Shown here piece after piece: positions 32,054 through 42,367 of a stretch of 64,000 bases of DNA (positions within the stretch are counted from its first letter, which is position 1; the number at the start of each line of letters is the position of its first letter). Source of the DNA: Stromatinia cepivora (Eukaryota; Ascomycota; Leotiomycetes; Helotiales; Sclerotiniaceae); assembly GCA_014898415.1 (NCBI GenBank), contig RCTD01000013.1:186001-250000 (forward strand). Direction: 5' to 3'. Under the pieces are notes generated by a model. The model had not been told where the DNA came from and did no database searches. It worked only from the letters and a program-made list of their open reading frames with translations. Position numbers and translations under genes: made by a program.

Positions 32054-33271
32054 TCCTTTTCCTGGTGTATCTTATCACCTTAAATTCTGTTATGCGATTT
32101 GTATGTCTAAAAATAGGTTTATGCAGAGGATTAGAGAATGGAGAATTGTGTGGAGGAATAGTGGGAGATGGGAAATGTGGCTAAAGGGGGGGGGGGTTAG
32201 TGGGCAGTAGTGGCGATTGTGAGACGGGGGTGGTTTGATGTGAAGGGTGTGGAGGTTGGCGAGAAAAGGGGTCTTTTCCTGCAGGGAACAGAGGATGGGA
32301 AGCGGGTGAGGGGGATGTGGGCTTGAGAGGTGGGAAGATTTATATAGAGATATTGTTGGATTTGGGGTTAATTTTATGGTTTTGTCATGCAAAGGAGGAT
32401 TCAATTCCCTTATATTCTGTTGGATTTTGAGCAAAAATGAATGTTAGATGTGTCCCGTTTATTGGAGGAAAATTTTCAGGTGAATTGAAAAATATTATAA
32501 AGCACATTAGTCTGAACGTTGTGCTTAGAGTTTAGCTCATAAGGGAAATGGTTACGAATATTCTTCGTAAGCATTACATATTGGCCCCACAGTTCTCTAT
32601 ATACATATATAATGGCTTTGAGTTAACAAAACTTGTATCATTTAGAGTGAAAGAGATGTTACAAGTATTATGCTTGTCCTACGCAACATAGACCCATAGT
32701 ACTATCCCTCAAGATTATAGTGAGATAGAAATAGTACTCAAAGATATGGTTGTCTACTCAGTCTACTTAATTTAAACCTACGGAAAGATATTCCAAAGAT
32801 AAGTAGAGTGTAGTATGAACAGTTAAATTAACGACATTTATTGGAGATTTGTATGGTTGGAGAATAACAAATAGTATATTCCAATGAGTTGGTATGGAAA
32901 TTCAACCAATAAAGTAAAGACAAGAGCAAATGGGCATGGGAAAGAGTTTAGAACTTTGGATGTTTTAGCAAATGAATTGGCACAAACTCAGGACAGATTG
33001 TTTAGTTATGTATTTCAAGAAAACACTCGGTTCAGTTAGGGGTAACAGGTGAGAATATAGAAATGGTGTAGTGGGATACGTTAAGAAATAGATTGTTAGG
33101 TGAGTTTGAAAGGGAAAGGGAAAGAGAATGAGTATAAATCTTGGAAGGTTGGAGGCTGAAAGCAAGTGCACCCTTTATCTTCTTATACTAGGTATTCAAG
33201 ATTCTTCTAGATCGTGAGACTACAGTACCCCTCCATTTATATTAGTCGATACCCAATTTTACATCAAAAAC
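32054..33271. other. Intergenic region
   Basis: It contains a run of 11 G at about 32186-32196 and purine-rich sequence to about 32340. The minus-strand frames at 32090-32434 and 32965-33171 reflect this low-complexity sequence and are not supported as genes. Confidence 0.45.
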
Positions 33272-33441
33272 TGTGACACAACGGCCGAATAACTTGAGTA
33301 TCTCTTAGAATTAAAAGCTACAGATCGAAAAGTAGAACTACATAACTATATATATACAAACCGAAAGCTCATTTAGCCTATTCAAGGAATACTATATTCC
33401 GATTAAAACTCAAATCGATCACATTATATATATACATAACA
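33272..33441. repeat. Left LTR (170 bp)
   Basis: Starts TGTGACAC and ends CATAACA, preceded by the target-site duplication AAAAC. Confidence 0.82.
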
Positions 33442-34904
33442 CTATTCCTTTTTATATGAAAGTTCGCTTCAAATATTTTAAATAAATGATATAAAAAAAT
33501 CCGAAAACAATTATAACTACAAATCATTAATTTTATTCATTAATTCAACCAAATATATAAATTCAATAATATCTGTTGTTTCTTTTATTCGATCAAAAAA
33601 AGTATATCTATCGATTATATTTTCCAAATACATTAAAACCTTTAATTCCTTTTCTATTCTTTCTTTATTCCATTTTGAATTTATATCATTATCATTCAAA
33701 GTAATTAGTGTAGAATGATTAATTGGATTAAATGAATTATGTATTCTACTATATGGATCCAAGTGGCAAGTATGAATCCAATAATATAAGAATGTATATT
33801 ATACGCATTTGTTCTTTTTGCGAAAACGAATTCGTTTTTGTAGAATGAATTCGGGAGCTTTCAATTGTCGAAACTAAAGGGATATCTTTGATAGTGGCGC
33901 TAAAATGAGATCGGAATCGAATATACCTAAGGTATGATTGATACCAGATATATCTATTAGATCGGAACGATTTTGAGAATGAGAATTAGGATATTGTAAT
34001 ATATGGGGAGTAGAGCTAGCAATTCCATTAGGAATAAAGCTATTGATCAAACGAACAATTAATTGTTATATAATTTATACGAATTCAGGGTAGGAACAGA
34101 ATAAGCTGAGTTGCTGAATAAGCCGATTGTATAAAGTTGAATTGAGCCTATTACGGAAGATCGATATTTTATTCGAATCGGGTCAATTTTGATCACAAAT
34201 TTTGTATAAGGTTCTTTCGAATTTTGCAATATAGATATATAACGAATCAATACTTTACTTCAAAATATAAAAACAATCTTCAACTTCTTGAATCTTATTA
34301 AAGTTATTATAAATTCTAAAGAGTTAATTAAGGATTATATTATAATCAAAAGGAATAGTTTAATTGATAAACAAAAGTTATAACAATATTATAACTTGAA
34401 TTTGAGATTCAAGATTAAGATAAATATAATAAAATTAAACAATAGAATTGCTGATTACAATATTATCTATTTGAAGTTTAGTTTTGATTAAAGGAAATCA
34501 GATATCGAACTTTTGTATATTTCCATTGAACTTTTTTGGATCAGGAAAACAAGATTTTGGAATAAAATTTAATCGAGTTAAAAATAAAAAATATAAGAAA
34601 ACAATCTCTTTGTATTATTGTATCATTTCGATTTGTAACTTGCTGATTGCAAAATTGATTGATTCTATTGCTAAGAAATAAAGTAAAATCGAGGGGAACG
34701 TTGTCCAAATGTGAATATCTTCAAAAAGCTATAATAAATCCTTTCAAAAAGGGTTTTAATAAAGAAAAGATAATTTCATAAATTATATTATAAATATATA
34801 TATATAAATAAAAATATAAGTATATATCTAGAACTTGCGGAATATACGTAAGCTTGAATATATATATATATTATTCGATTTTTATCTCGAGGAGCTTTTA
34901 ATAA

Positions 34905-35074
34905 TATAATACAATGGCCGAATAATTTGAATATTTTTTAGAATTAAAAGCTACAGATCGAAAAATAGAACTACATAATTATATATACATAGGCCAAGAG
35001 CTCACTTAGCCTATTCGGGGAATGCTACATTCCGACTAGGGCTCGAATCGATCACGTTGTATGTATACGTAATA
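34905..35074. repeat. Right LTR (170 bp), transition-mutated
   Basis: Same length as the left LTR. Terminal TG is changed to TA and CA to TA. The differences from the left copy that I noticed are mainly transitions. It is followed by AAAAC. Confidence 0.82.
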
Positions 35075-36011
35075 AAAACAATCAAAATATATAATTTTCA
35101 TTTGAATATTTTGGTATAATAAAAAAATCAATAAAAAATCCTTTTAAAAATGAATTATTTTCATATAAAGATTATATATAATAAACTTTAAAAGGTAAAA
35201 AAATTATTTATCGAATAATAATAATTTAAAATTGAAACTTTTTTTTTAATTTTCTCTATAAAAATCAAATTAAATTTATTTTATTAATTTTTTATCCTGA
35301 TTATATAATCTAAAAAAATTTCCAGGAAAAAATTTCAGAATTTCAAGTAATTTATTAAATTGAAATACTTGAAATTGTGAATTTAAAAGATATTTTATTA
35401 TTAAAAAAAGCTTTAATGATTTATTGAGGTTAATAAGTTTTGGTATAATAACCCCACTCAGTAAATAACTATGGTCTGGTATTGTAGGAGATAAGTGTTC
35501 TAAGGATTAAAAAGTGAAGAGGTTTTTAATCATTGATATTGCTTAATATTCTGAACTTATTGTATTTTAATCCTAGGAATAGATCCAATCTCTCAAATCT
35601 ATTGATTGTACAAATCAGACCAAATATACCAAGTTGATTGCAATTGATAGAATAATATCAATACATAAATCTAATTCAGTGACAAAATCATCATTGGACC
35701 CAAGCTGGACTACTGGAAAGATTAAATTCGGGCTCAGATGCTCGCAATTTCAGTAGTCATTGCGAAAATTTACTTAAATGAACATTTGGTGGTGTGGAAA
35801 ATGTGCCTTCCTAGAAAGATACCGATACCTTCCTTTCCTGTCTCGAAAGTTCCTGCCACTTTGATATATTTATCTACCTCCTCACCTCTAAACCACGACG
35901 AGCCATTTCGAACTCATTCATCAACAACACTTTTGGACTATGGTATTATATTTCGTTTGGTTAATGGTTTAATAAGATTGGCTTCATATTGTTCTTCGTC
36001 AGACTTCTGCG
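35075..36011. other. AT-rich tract and promoter of the F-box gene
   Basis: 35075 to about 35460 is extremely AT-rich. The 13-mer TTTTGGTATAATA occurs near both ends of it (about 35110 and 35433) in direct orientation, so this could be another degraded insertion, but I cannot define termini. From about 35480 base composition returns to normal; this part should hold the promoter and 5' UTR of the next gene. The frame at 35738-36064 overlaps that gene's start and looks like a shadow. Confidence 0.4.
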
Positions 36012-37811
36012 ATGACAACAGAACCACAACGGCGCGTGATAGAGCTTCCACTTCCACCCGTTAAAATTTATGGAGACTTAAGATCTGTGCTGCATCCGGT
36101 GCCACTCCCACTTGGTTGTGCTCTGGAAAATCGTCCCTTAACGACTGAATCAAAGGAGTCAAAAGTTCTCTTCAAGTCTCCCTTTGGGTTCTTACAAGCG
36201 ATTCTCAACTCTCTTGGCCCCAAAGATCTTGCAAATTTCGCACTTGTAAACAGAGAATGCCGTCAACTAGCTCGATCTCGCCAATTTACTGCCGTGCATA
36301 TTGATCTTAATTCTCGCTCGTGGGATATCGTGCAAATTTTGTGTTACGAACGTCTGGAGCGCGCAAAGAGTGATAATGGTGTGGTATCGTTCCGAACTTT
36401 AGGGGCCTGTATTCGCAGTATTACAGTAAAGGTTCAGGACAAATTCACTGGAAGGCCAATACAGAATCCGTCTTTAGAGCATAGACTAGACTCCCCACGG
36501 GGGCAGCACGCGTCCGGTGAAGGTTACAACGAAAGAGCAATTTATAATCTACATTTCGAATTGCGGAAGATTCTTTGTTGCCGATGGACATTACCACATC
36601 TTGAAACCTTGAAATGGAATCTGGACTATTGTTTTGATAAAAAATTCCTCATGGCACTGGCGCGCCCCAGTCTACGGCATCTTATTCTTTTCGACATTAA
36701 AGTAGATGAATTTCCCGCGTCACTTTATCCTCTAGCTTTACCTCTTCGCACACTCTTTTTGAAAGCTCGTCAAACTGATATAGAAGGCAGAACAGATCGA
36801 TTTTGTCTTGCTCTGCTACAGCGCTGTGCTCCTACAATTGAATGTCTGGTTTGGCATGGTGACGTTACCATCGATCGTTCTATACACCTGCATACCAAGC
36901 TCCCCTTCCCTCGATTATACAATTTATATCTGAGGCAAGCCAATCCGAATTGTTTTATTCTCACCAGTCTTTTAAAATCGAAAAAGCTCAGAAATTTGCG
37001 GATTGATTTTTTTAGGCCTATGAATGACTCATTACGGAACTTTATCAACACATACGGCCGTATAGAGACTTTGGAGACATTTTCATTTGCAACACCTCCT
37101 CTAGCTTTCTTGAGAGCCAACAATCAATTGTCCAATATCAATTTCGATTCTACGCGTGCTGGCTCCGGCTCTTTCGAGGATTCTGTGGTGGTCTTAGAAA
37201 TTCTTATTATTTCACGCTTTAATAATCTTACCTCTCTTGGAATACACTTTTCAAAGAATAAGGAAGATTTTCCAGGGACAGCCCTTAAACTTATTGGCCG
37301 TCTGACCGGGCTCAACCAACTTCTCATTTCGAATAATGGCGCCCTATTTGCTCCGGCCACTGATCATAAAGTGATCTTGACTTCTTTGCGCCCTCTGGAA
37401 AAGCTCAAGAAGCTTGTCATCGAAGGAGATATTTATGAATCCGATACTTGCCATTGTCGCCCCGATGAGTACTATACAGCTACAAATGCAATTGATGGGG
37501 ACACATTTGATCCAAATATGTCGGAAGAAGAAATCCAGAAGGCGAAGTCCGATCCCGAAGCGGGAAAGCCGTACTGGAAAATAAGGCATGATGCAAAAAT
37601 GAAATCCATAGGTTTAGGCTATGAGAAGGGTTTCCGGCAACTTGAGATCCTTTATATGGGTAGAAGATTATTTTACTTTTCCCGCAAGCCAGGTAATCCC
37701 ATGCGGGGGATTGCTTCTCCACCACAATCGGTGATTGATTTTTATACAGGAGAGATGTTTCACATGGTGCCATGGGACAGATTGTCCGACAAGTGGACTT
37801 CACGTCTTTGA
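36012..37811 (+). CDS. F-box protein (599 aa)
   Basis: An intronless frame starting at the first ATG (36012). An F-box-like segment lies at about residues 57-100 ('FLQAILNSLGPKDLANFALV' followed by 'NRECRQLARSRQFTAVHIDL'), the part that would bind Skp1 in an SCF ubiquitin ligase. The remainder has irregular leucine-rich repeat spacing ('LPHLETLKWNLDYC', 'RPSLRHLILFDIKVDEFP', 'KSKKLRNLRIDFF', 'LEKLKKLVIEGDIYES'), as expected for a substrate-binding domain. The C-terminus contains 'YMGRRLFYFS' and an acidic insert. Fungal genomes carry many such fast-evolving F-box/LRR genes; the substrate cannot be inferred. It lies about 940 bp downstream of the LTR remnant but has no stops or frameshifts. 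Confidence 0.85.
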   Translation: MTTEPQRRVIELPLPPVKIYGDLRSVLHPVPLPLGCALENRPLTTESKESKVLFKSPFGFLQAILNSLGPKDLANFALVNRECRQLARSRQFTAVHIDLNSRSWDIVQILCYERLERAKSDNGVVSFRTLGACIRSITVKVQDKFTGRPIQNPSLEHRLDSPRGQHASGEGYNERAIYNLHFELRKILCCRWTLPHLETLKWNLDYCFDKKFLMALARPSLRHLILFDIKVDEFPASLYPLALPLRTLFLKARQTDIEGRTDRFCLALLQRCAPTIECLVWHGDVTIDRSIHLHTKLPFPRLYNLYLRQANPNCFILTSLLKSKKLRNLRIDFFRPMNDSLRNFINTYGRIETLETFSFATPPLAFLRANNQLSNINFDSTRAGSGSFEDSVVVLEILIISRFNNLTSLGIHFSKNKEDFPGTALKLIGRLTGLNQLLISNNGALFAPATDHKVILTSLRPLEKLKKLVIEGDIYESDTCHCRPDEYYTATNAIDGDTFDPNMSEEEIQKAKSDPEAGKPYWKIRHDAKMKSIGLGYEKGFRQLEILYMGRRLFYFSRKPGNPMRGIASPPQSVIDFYTGEMFHMVPWDRLSDKWTSRL

Positions 37812-39069
37812 GGATTTTAAGCTTTGGAAAACTAGTATATAAAACATTCGATACATTATAATTCAACGAAAGATCGTCACATGACTAATGCCTTGAAGTT
37901 TCCTTTAACTCAACGCTTCAACAGTAGTCTACCCCAGAGTATCCGATAGTTCAGGATGCTGCCCAGAGTTGGAGAGCGCATCGCGAAACCCAACCCAACA
38001 AAGACTCATATCATTCTTCAGTGGCACTTGAAAAAGTGCAGAAGTTCATCAGGAATCTAGGAGAAACTAGATCTCAACATGATTGAATAGTGCTTCAAAG
38101 AAAATTAGTTATCTCACGCCACACTCGTGGTAGCCGCAGAAATCAGTCCTTCCCTGGTGAAATCTGAGTCGACTAACATCAACCCCTTCTGAGATTTCCA
38201 CACTGTAGCTTCTTCACGCAAACAATGCTTCATAATGAGATTGATATCCCTACCACCATTCATCCAAAAAAAAAAAAACATCTCGTCTAACCTCCACCGC
38301 AACCGTAAACTATAACCTCAAAAAATGATAACAAAACAACCATTCATTTGAAGTCATTCAGTAAGCAAAAAAGTGATACATTCACCGGGAATCTAACCCA
38401 ACTAATACTCTCGGATTGTACAAGCAAAGTTACCGATGCATGTCACAAGTCATTGACTTACATAGTGAATTTTCGCTGGGCAATAATCGAGAGAGCATCA
38501 CGGTGGTTTATTTTCAACCAACCATCCTGAATCCCCTGTGAATCATTTTCCGGGTATAATGCCCATTTCCGATCGTTTTTGCCCGAGTCAATACGAATGT
38601 CTTGTCGGATCTACTATGGTCAGCATTGACAAGAACATTCAAACGCGTGAACTCTACCATCTCATGCGCCTTTTCATTCAGTTTAATCTCGTCGTCTGTG
38701 ATTTCCGACACATCTGTTTTCATGTCTTCGGCAAAAAAATTGCTGGTGGAAGTCCCAGTGTAGGGTTGTGGTATTGGCAGAGCGCTGGTACGGTCAGTCA
38801 GTGTTTGCAGTATGTTGTTTGTTTTTTAAAGTAACACATAAAGGCGCGGGGTAATGAGGTACCGGGGGCAGACACGGTGTACATATACGGTGATAGGGGG
38901 ATTTTAGAGCCGTTGCTGGACCTATTGATAAGCTCTATATATCTTAAGGTCGTACATAAGATCTCACCTTTTCTTTCTTTTGCTTTTTCTTGTGTCACCC
39001 ACTACCTCCTTTTTACACCATGCAATCTTCTCCAACTCCCCAAGTTTTCAACTCTCCTTCAACCAAGCT
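37812..39069. other. Intergenic region
   Basis: Spacer between the F-box and kinase-like genes. An A run of about 12 nt (or T run on the minus strand) lies near 38267-38278. Short frames on both strands (38348-38530, 38514-38834) are not protein-like. Confidence 0.5.
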
Positions 39070-40157
39070 ATGTCTAGCTTTATTGATATTGAAAGAGTAC
39101 GAGAGCAGGTAGAGCTCTTAACAAACTGCCACTGTTCCTTCATTCTTGGCACCGATATTACCCCATTTCGTGGCGGCGAGTGTTTGATATATGTTCTTCA
39201 AGACCAAAATCAAACGAAGATTGGGATCCGCATACCGCACGCAGAATGGTTCACTCCCGACAAAGTCAGACAAGAAGTTTACTTCAGAAAATCTCTCGAG
39301 GAAAGAAATGTTGGCGGACTCCAGAAAATGATCGCATTCAATGATAAATATGCGAATCATTTGGGACATCCTTGGATCGCTTTCCTTTGGGTCGACGGCC
39401 AAACCTTGAAATGGTCTATTTCGCAACCCAAGCAACAATTAAGACGAAAGGCTCTCATGGAGGGAATAGCACGGATAAGTGTTGATTTTCTCCAGGTTCA
39501 AAAGCTCGGTATTATTGTATCGTCGTGTTTGATTTTATTGACTAATTTCGTCAAGGTTGCTCTGCAAGAACATGGATGAAAACGAAAATCACTCGAAAAA
39601 TCAAGAGAGTGGAATCTGGGGCTTTGCAAGGTGTTAGTATGTTGAAAGAGTGTGAAGATCAGGAGCGATTGATAGACCGATATCTACCACTACAATGCGA
39701 GGAAGTACCTCATGTACTTGTTCACAATGATCTCTGTGGAAACAACATAATTGTTAACGAGAAGACTGAATTGCAATGGTATAGTCAGAATGAGTTTTTA
39801 AGCAGAATAGGCCTAATCAAACATAATAGTGTCATCGATCTTGGCCAGGCAGAAATGCTACCAATACCACTTGCAGCTGTTTATCCACCATTTCTCACAC
39901 ACGATCCCACCCAGAAAGGTCAAGATATTAATTGGGCTGCAAGAGATACGGAAACTATGCAACGAGATCGTGCCTTCTATCTTCACTGTATTCGCGAATT
40001 AGCGCTAGCAAAAGGGGGGCTGGTGAAGGAATATTATACGAATTTGGCTAGACAGGACGAGGTTGATAAGTACTGGTGGTTTGTTGCCGCGACCTCCAAA
40101 ACGATGCATAAGGCGATGGCAGCTTGCAATTGGAAACCACCGGTGAAGTATCAATAG
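39070..40157 (+). CDS. APH-type phosphotransferase family protein (346 aa)
   Basis: Two exons, 39070-39508 and 39556-40157, are separated by a 47-nt intron (GTATTA...CAAG, branch TGACTAAT). The joined frame gives 346 residues of the fungal APH (phosphotransferase enzyme) family. N-lobe: 'FRGGECLIYVLQDQNQTKIG'. Hinge-like: 'WIAFLWVDGQTLKWS'. Catalytic loop: 'VLVHNDLCGNNIIVNE' (His203-Asn-Asp205...Asn210), slightly different from HGD but retaining the catalytic Asp and the metal-binding Asn. Metal motif: 'SVIDLGQAEMLPIPL', with Asp retained. In contrast to the related protein at 18332-19582, the active-site residues are therefore present. I chose the ATG at 39070 because it starts a typical helical N-terminus; an in-frame ATG-like start further upstream (38980) would add a hydrophobic leader without support. 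The substrate is unknown; such fungal proteins are rarely true aminoglycoside kinases. Confidence 0.78.
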
Positions 40158-40720
40158 TATCTATCCTCTCCTTGCCGCTCAGCAATAAATATTTCTTGCA
40201 CTTGAAAGGAAGCAGAGCCATGTTAACGGCACATGTTAACGGCACATGTTAACGGCACATGTTAACGGCATAAGATAACAACGGCGGGTTCGATTGGTGA
40301 TAAATAATACCGTATTATGGTCTTTTCAACAACCTAGTCCTTCTCGGCATAAGTCCATAACAATGATAATCTTCGTTTGCAGTCTCTTGTTAATTTGAGT
40401 GACTGCTTAGAGGTATCTTTCGCTGCTGTCAATATATGAAGCGGCCAAAGTGGGTTTCTCTTATATCGCAACTCTTTTGGTTTTAGGGAATTCACTCCTT
40501 CCTTCTGATAAAACATATCAATGTCGCAGGTAACAAATTTTCCAAAAGCGGAAATTTGATTCACACAACTCCTAATCAACACAGGAAGTTATTCCTAAAA
40601 CCCTGCCGCCTGATAACCACATCAGATTCACAAACGAGACAAAATAAATTCCTCCTAACGTCAAAACCGTGAAACCTTTTACCCAGCTACAACAGGACTC
40701 CTGCACCACCCGCACCACCC
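40158..40720. other. Intergenic region with a 13-bp tandem repeat
   Basis: Convergent intergenic spacer between the kinase-like gene and the minus-strand pseudogene. Its only notable content is the tandem repeat at 40219-40270. Confidence 0.5.
40219..40270. repeat. Minisatellite: four exact copies of a 13-bp unit
   Basis: CATGTTAACGGCA is repeated four times head to tail without a mismatch (52 bp). The palindrome GTTAAC lies in each unit. Confidence 0.92.
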
Positions 40721-41549
40721 TCACAAGCTCTTCGACGGCCCAGTAATCCCCGTCAAATAATCTCCATTCAGCGTCTTAAACACTTTCCTAGCCCCTCATG
40801 ACTATAATCCTTTTCATTTCACACATCTTTATGATAAATAACTCTTTCTCCATCTCCTTCTTTGATGAACTTTAAGCTTACGAGACCTATTTCGTATAAG
40901 TTAAGTTTTTATACATCCTAGAACCAGGATGCTTGAGTAGGGGAAACAATTCGATATGTGGGAAGCTTGATGAGGATATACATACTATCAACAGTCTTGG
41001 CTTTGGGAGAAAGTTTTGGCTTGTATTCTTGTCGTAACTTAAATACAATTTCGTCGTCTGAGGATTTGACGATTTCGGTGGCGAGAGTTTTGGTTGAGGC
41101 CATTCTCATGGTTATTCCTATACATTTCTCAAATTAGTCCTTTTTCTCTTTCCCCCCGCCTCCTTCCCCCCTTCAACCCTCACATCCCTTTTACCCTCCC
41201 CACCCAACCTCAACCACCACCCCCAAACTCCAAAAACAACTCACCATACCACTGCCCCGCAATCTTAAACCTATCATCACAATAGCTCCACGGATCATCA
41301 TAAATCGCCTTCTCAGCATAAACACGCATATTCTGTTCCCCGGTCCCTCCTTCTACACAACTACCACTATAGAGCGATGTAATACTAATAACAATTTTTT
41401 GGGCGTGAAGGAGAGAGAGGAATAGAGAGGGAGGGATTGGGTGTGTAGTTCGCTTGGCTGGGGCTTGAGAGTTTGGAGGTGAGGGCAATGGGATCAGGGT
41501 GAGGTTCGTGGTGTGTGGCGGGTGTGTTGGTTGACTGGCCTGTTGACAT
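40721..41549 (-). pseudogene. Three-exon pseudogene of a conserved fungal protein
   Basis: The minus strand shows three exons with good splice sites: 41245-41549, 40986-41117 and 40721-40886 (introns GTGAGT...ATAG and GTATGT...ATAG). They encode 'YCDDRFKIAGQWYG|ITMRM', 'TLATEIVKSSDDEIVFKLRQ' and 'VSLKFIKEGDGERVIYHKDV', then 'NEKDYSHEGLGK' and 'KTLNGDYLTGITGPSKSL'. This looks like a small NTF2/SnoaL-type fungal family; the identity is from memory of similar sequences and is tentative. Three lesions are visible. The N-terminal frame starting at the ATG at 41547-41549 shifts near 41420 before the conserved part. A TGA replaces what is probably Trp before 'NEKDYSHEG'. A 1-nt frameshift follows 'GLGK'. 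Splice signals remain intact, so inactivation is recent. Confidence 0.75.
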
Positions 41550-42367
41550 TTTGGATGGGGAATGGTGTTTTGTGGAGATTTGATTGGAGTACTTGGGGAT
41601 GTAAGAGATAGGGAGTGTAGAATGAGATTGTTAATCTTATATCAATTGCGGAAGATTAATATTGAAAGACTTTACGTATTGTTCAAAGATGTTGATCTCG
41701 ACTCGTGACGTCATTGATTTGGCGGATTTGTACTTAGTTTAGATACCTACTACGTGATATCCTTTGACCATCAGCCAGTATGCTGGAATTCAACTCTGGC
41801 TGTATTTTCAGAAAATGATGAAACGAGGCATTGCACTAGAAAATCTCGTCGGGCTTGTGCCAAGGTTGTCTACGCGTCTATTCAAATCCCACATTCTTTC
41901 TGAATTCTCATTGAAATGGAAAACGAATCTTTGCTTGTTCAAATACCAATTTAGAAAATTTCTATCAATTCTACGCCCTGTCATCCTCTCCAAAGCTGTG
42001 AAGTTTGTCGCTTGACTTTAGACTCGAATCTAGTAGAGAGTAGGAAGAATAGTATCTGGATTTCAAGGCCCTCAATAAACCAAGTCGAGACAATTGATAT
42101 TTCCTTACGTAATTAGATATTAGTCGAGTCATATTGTGAATTACTAAATAAGAATCTTTCGCTAAGTGAGATAATTTGAATCAAGTCAACGAGGTCTCTG
42201 TGTCCCTTTCATGTACTCCCGTCCCTGGTATGCAAACCATGATATTCCAATCCCTGAAAGACAATGTAACGCCAGCCACTGATTATGCAGTCTACATGCA
42301 GTTCCTATCCCCAGCGCCGTCATGATTCACGTCCCACTTCCTACCGCATTATCATTCATCATAAATA
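41550..42367. other. Intergenic region
   Basis: Spacer between the pseudogene's 5' end and the 3' end of the RBR ligase gene. The plus frame at 41764-42015 is Lys/Phe/Leu-rich, but I have no reason to call it a gene. Confidence 0.5.

Larger units (their letters stand above)
33272..35074. mobile_element. Second small LTR retrotransposon remnant, 1.8 kb, with 5-bp target-site duplication
   Basis: Two 170-bp direct repeats, 33272-33441 and 34905-35074, start 'TGTGACACAACGGCCGAA' and 'TATAATACAATGGCCGAA' respectively and share 'GAATTAAAAGCTACAGATCG', 'TTAGCCTATTC' and 'AATCGATCAC'. The left copy has TG...CA ends. In the right copy the ends are changed by transitions. The host pentamer AAAAC occurs at 33267-33271 and again at 35075-35079. 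The 1.46-kb interior is strongly AT-rich with no retroviral-type domain, so it was either non-autonomous or destroyed by RIP. The LTR sequence is unrelated to that of the element at 6400-8700. Confidence 0.85.

Noticed and set aside
33517..33762. 81-codon minus-strand frame inside the second LTR element, helical-looking
   Set aside because: Very AT-rich Asn/Ile/Lys composition typical of RIP-mutated DNA; no retroviral domain and wrong strand relative to the likely element orientation.
40286..40300. GGGTTCGATTGG resembling a tRNA T-arm box
   Set aside because: No anticodon arm, acceptor stem or A box in the expected places. No tRNA gene was found in the window.
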